Assembly: GCA_002454505.1 (NCBI GenBank)
Contig: DKJA01000035.1
Span: forward strand, 1 to 23,129
Length of the DNA: 23,129 bases
Source: Oxalobacteraceae bacterium UBA6704
GTDB lineage: Bacteria; Pseudomonadota; Gammaproteobacteria; Burkholderiales; Burkholderiaceae_D
Direction of reading: 5' to 3'
In this document: in pieces, positions 15,982 to 22,986 of the stretch
How positions within the stretch are numbered: the stretch's first letter is position 1
Layout: every line of letters starts with the position of its first letter
The notes under the pieces: generated by a model
What the model was told of the DNA's origin: nothing
Seen by the model: only the letters and a program-made list of their open reading frames with translations
The model's database searches: none
Position numbers and translations under genes: made by a program

Positions 15982-16531
15982 GAGCAGCAAGACAGCATCC
16001 GGGGTGGAAATCCCCGGGGATCTGGCGCAGGTGGGTTTCATCGCCGGCGCCTACGGTGTGGCAGGAGGGGTCAGGATCCGTCCGTTCTCCGCCGATGCCG
16101 ATGCCTTGCTGCACTCGGCCACCTGGTGGCTGGACAAGCCTGGCCTGCATGACGTCGAAGTCAAGCGGGCCAAGATGCATTCCGGCGACGTGGTTGCCGG
16201 GCTGGTCGGCGTTACCGACCGGGACATGGCGGAAGCGCTGAAAGGCGCCGGGGTCTTCATTCCCCGCAGCCAGTTTCCTGAAATCAAGGATGAAAACGAA
16301 TTCTACTGGTCCGACCTGATCGGGCTGGAAGTCGACAACCTGCAGGGCGAACGCCTGGGCGTGGTGCACGACATGATGAGCAACGGGCCGCAATCGATCC
16401 TGCGCGTGATGGCCGATGCCGTCGGCGAGGAAGCGGGCCAAGAACGGCTGATTCCCTTCGTGGAGCAGTATGTGATCAAGGTGGACAAGGCCGCGCGGAA
16501 GATCGTCGTGGACTGGGGCCTGGATTACTGA
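15980..16531 (+). CDS. rimM: Ribosome maturation factor RimM
   Basis: A 183-residue 30S assembly factor that binds S19 and helps mature the 16S 3' domain. The N-terminal RimM beta-barrel opens with LAQVGFIAGAYGVAGGVRIRP; the C-terminal PRC barrel includes FYWSDLIGLEVDNLQGERLG and LIPFVEQYVIKVD, ending IVVDWGLDY. Length matches the family (E. coli about 182). No ATG exists at the expected place; TTG 15980, 8 bases after the rpsP stop, gives the expected length, while GTG 16004 is the alternative. No Shine-Dalgarno is seen, which suits low, coupled translation. Confidence 0.93.
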   Translation: MSSKTASGVEIPGDLAQVGFIAGAYGVAGGVRIRPFSADADALLHSATWWLDKPGLHDVEVKRAKMHSGDVVAGLVGVTDRDMAEALKGAGVFIPRSQFPEIKDENEFYWSDLIGLEVDNLQGERLGVVHDMMSNGPQSILRVMADAVGEEAGQERLIPFVEQYVIKVDKAARKIVVDWGLDY

Positions 16532-16542
16532 CCGGTTCAGTC

Positions 16543-17304
16543 ATGCAGTTCGACGTCGTTACCCTGTTTCCCGAGATGTTCGCCGCGCTGACGCAGTCCG
16601 GCGTCACGCGCCGTGCTCACGAGCAGGGCAGGTGGGGCCTGAACCTGTGGAATCCGCGCGATTTCACGACGGATAACCACCGTACCGTGGACGATCGCCC
16701 GTATGGCGGCGGCCCCGGCATGGTGATGCTGGCGAAACCGCTGGAGGCGACGATCGCCGCCGCGAAACAGCGGCAGGTGGTGGCCGGCCTGCCGGCGCCG
16801 CGCGTCGTGTTCATGTCGCCGCAGGGCAGGCAGCTGACGCATGAAAAAGTGCTGCAGCTGAAAGCCGAGCCGGGTCTGGTGATCCTGTGCGGCCGCTACG
16901 AAGCTGTGGACCAGCGCCTGCTGGACCGCTGCGTGGACGAGGAAATCAGCCTCGGCGATTTCGTGCTGTCCGGCGGCGAACTGCCGGCCATGGCGCTGAT
17001 GGATGCCGTCGTGCGGCTGCTGCCCGGCGTGCTGAACACCGAGGCGTCGGCCGTCGAGGACAGCTTCGTCAACGGCCTGCTGGATTCGCCGCACTACACG
17101 CGGCCGGAAGTGTACGAAGGCGTGGGCGTGCCGCCCGTGCTGATGGGCGGAAATCACGCCGAGATCAACAAGTGGCGCCGCGAGCGGATGCTCGAGGCGA
17201 CCGCGAACAAGCGTCCCGACCTGCTGCAGAAGGCCCGCGAGGCTGGCCTGCTGGGCAAGCAGGACGAAAAATTTTTGGCAGGTTTCAAAAAACCTGCCGC
17301 GTAG
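16543..17304 (+). CDS. trmD: tRNA (guanine-N1-)-methyltransferase
   Basis: A 253-residue SPOUT-class enzyme that makes m1G37 in tRNAs reading CNN codons, preventing frameshifts, with S-adenosylmethionine as donor. Start MQFDVVTLFPEMF; RTVDDRPYGGGPGMVMLAKP; the trefoil-knot region SPQGRQLTHEK, LCGRYEAVDQR and ISLGDFVLSGGELPAMALMD; Arg158 and Asp173 (in VEDSF) match the E. coli catalytic Arg154 and Asp169. GRYEA replaces the GRYEG of E. coli. The ATG is 11 bp after rimM with a weak RBS. A 9-bp perfect hairpin lies in its last codons. Confidence 0.98.
   Translation: MQFDVVTLFPEMFAALTQSGVTRRAHEQGRWGLNLWNPRDFTTDNHRTVDDRPYGGGPGMVMLAKPLEATIAAAKQRQVVAGLPAPRVVFMSPQGRQLTHEKVLQLKAEPGLVILCGRYEAVDQRLLDRCVDEEISLGDFVLSGGELPAMALMDAVVRLLPGVLNTEASAVEDSFVNGLLDSPHYTRPEVYEGVGVPPVLMGGNHAEINKWRRERMLEATANKRPDLLQKAREAGLLGKQDEKFLAGFKKPAA
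17277..17298 (+). other. Hairpin in the last codons of trmD
   Basis: GGCAGGTTT (17277-17285), loop CAAA, AAACCTGCC (17290-17298): a perfect 9-bp stem within coding sequence, 3 bp before the stop codon and preceded by ATTTTT. No T-run follows in the + direction, so it is more likely an RNA processing or pausing element than a terminator. Confidence 0.6.
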
Positions 17305-17313
17305 TCGCAGCAA

Positions 17314-17442
17314 ATGCAGTACCCGTGCGGATGCGCAGTTTCACTGTGTGTCCGCGTATTTAACCCCATCCTCTACCGGGCAGAGTACGGAGCGCAAGTT
17401 TCCACGAGCGCCGGCAAGATGGTTATTGGAGTCATAAAATGA
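17314..17442 (+). CDS. Candidate 42-residue leader ORF overlapping the rplS start (ATGA)
   Basis: An ATG at 17314 opens 42 codons in the trmD-rplS spacer and stops in the TGA of ATGA, sharing bases with the rplS ATG (17439). The translation (MQYPCGCAVSLCVRVFNPIL and onward) has no family resemblance and no RBS, and a run this short can be chance. Its exact stop-start overlap would allow translational coupling to rplS. It is listed as a weak candidate only. Confidence 0.2.
   Translation: MQYPCGCAVSLCVRVFNPILYRAEYGAQVSTSAGKMVIGVIK
17325..17357 (+). promoter_or_regulatory. Structured leader hairpin upstream of rplS
   Basis: Bases 17325-17338 (GTGCGGATGCGCAG) pair with 17344-17357 (CTGTGTGTCCGCGT) as an uninterrupted 14-bp RNA stem with a 5-nt loop TTTCA. 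Five of the pairs are G-U, so the structure is stable as RNA but not as a DNA palindrome. It lies 82 bp before rplS in a spacer of 134 nt. Confidence 0.6.
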
Positions 17443-17822
17443 ATCTGATTCAGCAACTCGAGCAGGAAGAAATCGCACGCCTGGGCAAGAACATCCCTGA
17501 TTTTGCCCCAGGCGATACCGTGATCGTCAGCGTCAACGTGGTCGAAGGTACGCGCAAGCGCGCCCAGGCTTACGAAGGCGTCGTGATCTCCCGTCGTAAC
17601 CGTGGCCTGAACTCGAACTTCATCGTTCGTAAAATCTCGTCCGGCGAAGGCGTCGAGCGTACCTTCCAGCTGTACTCCCCGCTGATCGCTTCGATCGAAG
17701 TGAAACGTCGCGGTGACGTCCGTCGCGCCAAGCTGTACTACCTGCGCGAGCGTTCGGGCAAATCCGCACGTATCAAGGAAAAACTGCCACAACGTCGCGT
17801 TGCTGCGGCCAAAGGGGAGTAA
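17439..17822 (+). CDS. rplS: 50S ribosomal protein L19
   Basis: A 127-residue large-subunit protein at the subunit interface. MNLIQQLEQEEI, IPDFAPGDTVIVSVNVVEGT, RAQAYEGVVISRRNRGLNSNF and RRAKLYYLRERSGKSARIKE are diagnostic. Codon use is again of the highly expressed type. GGAGT lies 7-11 bases before the ATG, a much better RBS than those of rimM and trmD. It is the last gene of the operon, set apart from trmD by a structured 134-nt spacer and followed by a strong terminator. Confidence 0.99.
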   Translation: MNLIQQLEQEEIARLGKNIPDFAPGDTVIVSVNVVEGTRKRAQAYEGVVISRRNRGLNSNFIVRKISSGEGVERTFQLYSPLIASIEVKRRGDVRRAKLYYLRERSGKSARIKEKLPQRRVAAAKGE

Positions 17823-17857
17823 TCCGCCCGCTGGCCGCGCCTGCGTGGCCGCTGGAG

Positions 17858-17889
17858 AAAAAGGGTGCCCTCGTGGCACCCTTTTTTTT
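17858..17889 (+). terminator. Intrinsic terminator of the trmD operon
   Basis: AAAAAGGGTGCC (17858-17869), loop CTCGT, GGCACCCTTTTTTTT (17875-17889): a 12-bp stem with an eight-base T-run. Confidence 0.95.
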
Positions 17890-17957
17890 CGGCCGGGCCG
17901 GGGCTTGAGCATTCCCGCACCGCCCATAGATAAACGTATTCATCCCAGGAGTCCACC

Positions 17958-18614
17958 TTGGCCAAGCCGCTCTTCGATCCGACCCAGCTCCCCATCGACG
18001 CCATCGCCGGCGAAGCCCCCGTGCCGGGCGAGCGCTTCGAACCGGCCTGGCTGCGCGCGCGCTTCGCTGCGCCGCCCGAGTGGTCGCCGGAGTCCGACGA
18101 CTGGCCCGTATTGAAGCCGGCGCCGACGGCCGCCTCGGTGCTGATCGCACTGGTGCTGCGTCCGCAAGGCCTGACGGTGCTGCTGACGCAGCGCACCGCC
18201 CACCTGAACGATCATGCGGGGCAGGTGGCCTTTCCCGGCGGCCGCGCGGAACATTACGATGCCGACGCCACCGACACGGCGCTGCGCGAAACGGAGGAGG
18301 AGACGGGCCTGCACCGCCGCCACATCGACGTGCTGGGCACGCTGCCGGTGTACTACACGGGCACCGGCTATGCCGTCACGCCGGTGGTCGCGCTGGTGCA
18401 GCCGCCGTTCGAGCTGAAGGCGGATCCGTTCGAGGTGGCGGAAATCTTCGAAGTGCCGCTGGCCTTCCTGATGGACGGCGCCAATCACCAGCACCGCTCC
18501 GCGGCCTTGCCGAGCGGCCGGCGGGGCTTCTACACGATGCCGTTCGAGGGCCATTTCATCTGGGGCGCCACGGCCGGCATGCTGCGCAACCTGTTTCATT
18601 TCTTGCGCGCTTAG
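17958..18614 (+). CDS. Nudix hydrolase, probable CoA pyrophosphatase (NudL-like)
   Basis: A 218-residue cytoplasmic hydrolase expected to cleave CoA or acyl-CoA to phosphopantetheine and 3',5'-ADP. The NudL/UPF0035 signature LLTQRTAHLNDHAGQVAFPG precedes the Nudix box, which reads GGRAEHYDADATDTALRETE then EETGL; the metal-binding RE..EE core is intact. The upstream Glu position of the general Nudix box is not Glu here. TTG at 17958 is the start: AGGAG lies 8 bases upstream and no ATG is available before the Nudix domain. It lies directly behind the trmD operon terminator and ahead of the CobD/CbiB-like gene. Confidence 0.92.
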   Translation: MAKPLFDPTQLPIDAIAGEAPVPGERFEPAWLRARFAAPPEWSPESDDWPVLKPAPTAASVLIALVLRPQGLTVLLTQRTAHLNDHAGQVAFPGGRAEHYDADATDTALRETEEETGLHRRHIDVLGTLPVYYTGTGYAVTPVVALVQPPFELKADPFEVAEIFEVPLAFLMDGANHQHRSAALPSGRRGFYTMPFEGHFIWGATAGMLRNLFHFLRA

Positions 18615-18670
18615 GCTATCGTAGCGACCATTGTAGTGTTGCTATCCGTATTGCCCTCCAAAGGATTTAG

Positions 18671-19630
18671 ATGACTTTTCTCTCCATTCTCTGCGCGCTG
18701 CTGCTCGAACAGATGAAGCCGCTGCGCGCGGATAATCCGATCTACGCCAATATCAAGCTGTTCGCGGTGCGCATGGAAACGTGGTTCAACGCCGGCCAGG
18801 CCAGCCACGGCCGCATGGGCTGGTTCCTGATGATGGGCGCGCTGATGGTGCCGACGGCGCTGATCTACTGGGTACTGCTCCGCTATAACCTGGTGCTGGC
18901 GGCCTTTGCGTGGAACGTGCTGATCGTCTACCTGACGCTGGGTTTCCGCCATTACAGCCATTACTTCACGTCGATCCAGCTGGCCCTGAACGCGGGCGAC
19001 GAGGCGGCGGCCCGCGCGCTGCTGGCGGAATGGACGAAGCAGGACACGATCGGCCTGGATACCAATGAAATCGCCCGCATCGCCGTCGAAAAAGCCCTGA
19101 TCACCACGCATCGCAACGTGTTCGGCGTGTTTTTCTGGTTCCTGCTGCCGCTCGGCCCGGCCGCCGCGGTGATGTACCGCGTGTCCGAATACCTGGCACG
19201 CGCGTGGAACGAGCCTGATCACATGCGGCATGAAGCGTTCGGCCAGTTCGCCGCCCGCGCGTTCTACTGGATCGACTGGATTCCCGCCCGCCTGACGGCC
19301 GTGGCGTTTGCCATCGTCGGTAACTTCGAGGATGCGATCTACGCGTGGCGCAATTTCGCCCACCGCTGGCGCGACGAGGCGATCGGCATCATCCTGGCCG
19401 CCGGCGGCGGCGCGATGGGCGTGCGTCTCGGCACGCCGCAGGAAAACGCCGCCAAGGTCGTGCCGGCCGATGCGGCCACGGTGGACATCAGCGACGTGGA
19501 AGTGGAAAGCCTGCCGGGCGACGAACCGTCGATCCGCGCGCTGCAAAGCACCGTGGGCCTGGTCTGGCGCGCGCTGCTGCTGTGGATGCTGCTGCTGCTG
19601 TTGATGTCGGGCGCCATGGCGCTGGGGTGA
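18671..19630 (+). CDS. CobD/CbiB-like integral membrane protein
   Basis: A 319-residue inner-membrane protein related to the CobD/CbiB (and AmpE) superfamily, with about four to five hydrophobic segments (WFLMMGALMVPTALIYWVLL, LVLAAFAWNVLIVYLTLGF, VFGVFFWFLLPLGPAAAVMY, LLLWMLLLLLMSGAMALG). The C-terminal third holds FARRAF-like and GNFEDAIYAWR segments typical of CbiB folds. Classical CbiB makes adenosylcobinamide phosphate, but no cobalamin gene is near, so that activity is doubtful. AAAGGA lies 7 bases before the ATG. Likely constitutive; real function unknown. Confidence 0.8.
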   Translation: MTFLSILCALLLEQMKPLRADNPIYANIKLFAVRMETWFNAGQASHGRMGWFLMMGALMVPTALIYWVLLRYNLVLAAFAWNVLIVYLTLGFRHYSHYFTSIQLALNAGDEAAARALLAEWTKQDTIGLDTNEIARIAVEKALITTHRNVFGVFFWFLLPLGPAAAVMYRVSEYLARAWNEPDHMRHEAFGQFAARAFYWIDWIPARLTAVAFAIVGNFEDAIYAWRNFAHRWRDEAIGIILAAGGGAMGVRLGTPQENAAKVVPADAATVDISDVEVESLPGDEPSIRALQSTVGLVWRALLLWMLLLLLMSGAMALG

Positions 19631-19682
19631 GCGGGGAGGGAGCCGGGAGCGGGCGCCAACCCTGCGCCAGCGAACCGCCAGC

Positions 19683-19697
19683 CGGCATAAAATGCCG
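19683..19697 (+). other. Small hairpin in the 19631-19825 spacer
   Basis: CGGCAT-AAA-ATGCCG forms a 6-bp perfect stem with a 3-nt loop. No T-run follows, so it is not a standard terminator. Confidence 0.4.
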
Positions 19698-19772
19698 CGC
19701 GGACGGGCATGCCAAACCTGCCATTCCTCTACAGCCCAGTCGGGTACTCAGTCGCTCAGGTCTTCTATAAGA

Positions 19773-19778
19773 TATAAT
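19773..19778 (+). promoter_or_regulatory. Promoter -10 box (TATAAT) of the DUF3579-like gene
   Basis: A consensus TATAAT lies 48 bp before the ATG at 19826, inside CTATAAGATATAAT. A matching -35 is not evident. Confidence 0.5.
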
Positions 19779-19825
19779 ACCTGCGCTTCTTCCACGTTCA
19801 GTATCAGCCAGCCGCGAATCTATCT

Positions 19826-20137
19826 ATGTCCAGCGAGTTCTTCATTCTTGGGCTTACCACCGAAGGCAGGCAGTTCCGCCCCAGCGACTGGGCCGATCGC
19901 CTGTGCGGTGTGATGTCGTGCTTCCGGCCCGCGGGCACCGGCGGCCGCAACGCCCACCTGCAGTACTCGCCGCTCGTGCGGCCGACGATGATCAATGGCG
20001 TCAAGGCCGTCGTCGTCAGCGAAAGCCTGCGCGACATCGAGCCGATGGCCTATCACTTCGTCAAGCAGTTCGCCCTCGATAACAAGCTGCAGGTCGTCGA
20101 TGCCTGCCACGTGCCGCTGCCGGGCGACCAGGCTTAA
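19826..20137 (+). CDS. Small conserved protein, DUF3579-like
   Basis: A 103-residue cytoplasmic protein without signal peptide or membrane span. MSSEFFILGLTTEGRQFRPS, WADRLCGVMSCF and GVKAVVVSESLRDIEPMAYH recall the betaproteobacterial DUF3579 family, whose function is unknown. It has Cys residues in the LCGVMSCF stretch but no metal-binding pattern I would trust. It has its own -10 box and lies 79 bp before the M16 protease gene, so it could be co-transcribed with it. No good Shine-Dalgarno is seen. Confidence 0.75.
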   Translation: MSSEFFILGLTTEGRQFRPSDWADRLCGVMSCFRPAGTGGRNAHLQYSPLVRPTMINGVKAVVVSESLRDIEPMAYHFVKQFALDNKLQVVDACHVPLPGDQA

Positions 20138-20216
20138 GAATGCCCTAATCCGCTTGCCTTCCCAGCGGAGCCGGTAACAGCGTAGGATAGGGTTTTGCCC
20201 AGCCTACCGCGAACCG

Positions 20217-22940
20217 ATGATTCCACGCCAAGCCGTATCACTGAACATCCAGCAGGCCGTCCTGCTGTCCTGCCTCTTTCTGATTCCTCCAGCCTTTGCG
20301 CAAACCCTGCCGGCCGGCGTCGTCAAGGGTCCCGCCGTCGAAGGCATCACGGAATACCGCCTGCCGAACGGCCTGAAAGTGCTGCTGTTCCCCGACGCGT
20401 CGAAGCCGACTGTCACCGTCAACGTCACCTACCTGGTCGGCTCGCGCCACGAGAATTATGGCGAGACGGGCATGGCCCACCTGCTCGAGCACCTGATGTT
20501 CAAGGGCGCGCCGAAGCACCGCAACATCCCGCAGGACTTCGCCGAACGGGGCATGGACTTCAACGGCACCACGTCGATGGACCGCACCAATTACTACGAG
20601 GTGTTCCCGGCCGGCGCCGACAATCTCAAATGGGCGCTGGACATGGAAGCGGAGCGGATGACCAGGTCGTTCATCGCCCGCAAGGACCTCGATTCGGAAA
20701 TGACCGTCGTGCGCAACGAGTACGAGAGCGGCGAGAACAGCCCGTTCGAAGTGCTGACGAAGCGGATGGAAAGCGTGGCCTTCGACTGGCACAGCTACGG
20801 CCGTTCGACGATCGGCAACCGCAGCGACATCGAGAACGTGAAGATAGAGAACCTGCAGGCCTTCTACCGTACCTGGTACCAGCCGGATAACGCAGTGCTG
20901 CTGGTAGCCGGCAAATTCGATCCGGCACAGACGCTCGCGTGGATCAGCAAATCGTTCGGCGCGATCCCGAAACCGAAGCGCACGCTGCCGCCGTTCTGGA
21001 CGGTCGAGCCGGTGCAGGACGGCGACCGCCAGTTCACCGTGCGGCGCAAGGGCGACGTGCAGATCGTCGTCGTCGGCTACAAGGTGCCGTCCGGCCTGCA
21101 CGCCGATGCGGACCCGCTGCAGTTCATGAGCCAGATCGAAGGCGACACGCCGAACGGCCGCCTGCACAAGCTGCTCGTCGAAACGGGCAAGGCGGCGCAG
21201 GTGTTCAGCTACGGCATGACGGGCTATGCGCCGGGCCTGCAGCTGTTCGGCGCCGTCGTCAAGGCGGGGCAGCCGGTGGAACCGGTGCGCGATGCGCTGG
21301 TCGACGCGGTGGAGAGCTTCGCCAAGTCGCCGCCGACGGAAGAAGAGATGGACCGTACCCGCCGCACCTTCGGCAACGGCATCGAGAAGGCACTGAACGA
21401 TCCGCAGCAGGTGGGCGTGGCGCTGTCCGAACAGATCGCGCTGGGCGACTGGCGCCTGCTGTTCCAGGGCCGCGACAACCTGCCGTCGATCACGTCGCAG
21501 CAGGTGGCCGAGGCGGCGGGGCGCTACTTCAAGCGCGACAACCGCACCGTCGGCCTGTTCCTGCCGGAAGACGCGCCGCAGCGCGCCACCATCGGCGCGG
21601 CACCGACCGCCGCCGCCATCCTCAAGGATTACAAGGCGAAGGAAAGCGCGCTGACGTCCGAGAACTTCGATCCGAGCCAGCAGAACATCATGGCCCGCAC
21701 CGAAGTGAGGACGATCGGCGGCGTGAAGGTGGCGCTGCTGCCGAAGAAGAACCGGGGCGAAGCCGTGTCCGTGGACCTGCGGCTGCACTGGGGCGATGCG
21801 GACAACCAGAAGAACAAGACGATGATCGCCGCCGCCACGGGCGAGATGCTCATGCGCGGCACCAGCAAGTACAGCCGCGCGCAGCTGGCCGATGCGATGT
21901 CGAAGCTGAAGATGAGCGGCAGCAGCATCTACCACTTCGACACCACGCGCGAGAACCTCGACGCTGCGCTGCGCCTGCAGGCCCACGTGCTGCAGGAAGC
22001 GAGCTTCCCCGAGGCGGAATTCGAGCAGCTGCGCCAGCAGTGGATCGTCGGCATCGAGGCGGGCCGCAACGAACCGCAGGCGCTGGCCAGCCAGGCCGTC
22101 GACGAATACTTCGACCACTGGCCGAAGGACGACCCGCGCGCCGTGCTGTCGATCGACGAACAGCTGGCGCAGCTGAAGGCGATGAAACTCGACGACATCA
22201 AGGCTTATCACCGCGACTTCTACGGTGCCTCGCATGGGGAACTGGCGATCGTCGGCGACTTCGACAAGGCAGCGGTCGGCAAGACCATCGCCGCCACGTT
22301 GGGCGGCTGGCAGAGCAAGGGCGCTTATGCGCGCATCCTCGATGCGAATGTTGATCGCGAAGCGAAGCGCCAGGCGATCAACACGCCGGACAAGGAGAAC
22401 GGCTTTTACACGGCGCGGGTGAACATGGACCTGCGCAGCGACGATCCGGACTACGCGGCGCTGGAACTGGCCAACTTCATCTTCGGCGACGGCGGCCTGA
22501 AGTCGCGGCTGATGGACCGCATCCGCCAGAAGGACGGGCTGTCGTACGGCGGCGGCTCGTCGCTGTACGTGAACGACCTGGATCGCGCCGCGCACTTCTC
22601 GATCAGCGCGATCGCCGCGCCGCAGAACCTGCACAAGGTGGAAGCGGCCGTGCGCGACGAACTGGCCCGCGCCGTCAAATCCGGCTTCACGCCGGCCGAA
22701 GTGGCGGGCGCCAAGTCCGGCCTGCTGCAACAGCGCCTGCAGAACCGCTCGCAGGACGGCGTGGTGGCCGGCGCGTGGACCAACTTCCTGAACCTGGACC
22801 GCACCTTCATGTGGAGCAAGGAGCACGAAGACAAGCTCAAAGCGCTGACGGTGGAGCAGGTCAACGCCGCGTTCCGCAAGCATGTGGATCCGGCGAAGCT
22901 GGTGGTGGTTGTGGCAGGCGACGAGGCAAAGATGAAGTAA
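20217..22940 (+). CDS. M16 family (pitrilysin/insulinase-like) zinc metalloprotease, two-domain
   Basis: A 907-residue exported protease. A signal peptide (hydrophobic AVLLSCLFLIPPAFA, cut before QTLPAG) places it in the periplasm or outside. The first M16 half has the inverted zinc site HLLEH (His88, Glu91, His92) and the distal ligand Glu168 in RNEYESGE, the correct 76 residues later, so it should be active on small peptides. The second half (from about residue 500) lacks HxxEH but keeps the structural GGLKSRLMDRIRQKDGLSYG segment with the Arg/Tyr substrate residues, as in family members whose C-terminal half is inactive. No Shine-Dalgarno precedes ATG 20217. No T-run terminator follows; the stop is 4 bp from a repeat element. 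Confidence 0.95.
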   Translation: MIPRQAVSLNIQQAVLLSCLFLIPPAFAQTLPAGVVKGPAVEGITEYRLPNGLKVLLFPDASKPTVTVNVTYLVGSRHENYGETGMAHLLEHLMFKGAPKHRNIPQDFAERGMDFNGTTSMDRTNYYEVFPAGADNLKWALDMEAERMTRSFIARKDLDSEMTVVRNEYESGENSPFEVLTKRMESVAFDWHSYGRSTIGNRSDIENVKIENLQAFYRTWYQPDNAVLLVAGKFDPAQTLAWISKSFGAIPKPKRTLPPFWTVEPVQDGDRQFTVRRKGDVQIVVVGYKVPSGLHADADPLQFMSQIEGDTPNGRLHKLLVETGKAAQVFSYGMTGYAPGLQLFGAVVKAGQPVEPVRDALVDAVESFAKSPPTEEEMDRTRRTFGNGIEKALNDPQQVGVALSEQIALGDWRLLFQGRDNLPSITSQQVAEAAGRYFKRDNRTVGLFLPEDAPQRATIGAAPTAAAILKDYKAKESALTSENFDPSQQNIMARTEVRTIGGVKVALLPKKNRGEAVSVDLRLHWGDADNQKNKTMIAAATGEMLMRGTSKYSRAQLADAMSKLKMSGSSIYHFDTTRENLDAALRLQAHVLQEASFPEAEFEQLRQQWIVGIEAGRNEPQALASQAVDEYFDHWPKDDPRAVLSIDEQLAQLKAMKLDDIKAYHRDFYGASHGELAIVGDFDKAAVGKTIAATLGGWQSKGAYARILDANVDREAKRQAINTPDKENGFYTARVNMDLRSDDPDYAALELANFIFGDGGLKSRLMDRIRQKDGLSYGGGSSLYVNDLDRAAHFSISAIAAPQNLHKVEAAVRDELARAVKSGFTPAEVAGAKSGLLQQRLQNRSQDGVVAGAWTNFLNLDRTFMWSKEHEDKLKALTVEQVNAAFRKHVDPAKLVVVVAGDEAKMK

Positions 22941-22986
22941 GGGGTGGGGACTGTCCCTGCAAGGGCGGTCCGACGATTCGGCTGTC

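Noticed and set aside
16009..16020. ATCCCCGGGGAT palindrome in rimM as an operator
   Set aside because: It lies within coding sequence encoding the ordinary N-terminus, with no promoter nearby.
18671..19630. Cobalamin biosynthesis gene cbiB
   Set aside because: Superfamily similarity only; no other cobalamin gene is present, so I did not assign the symbol.
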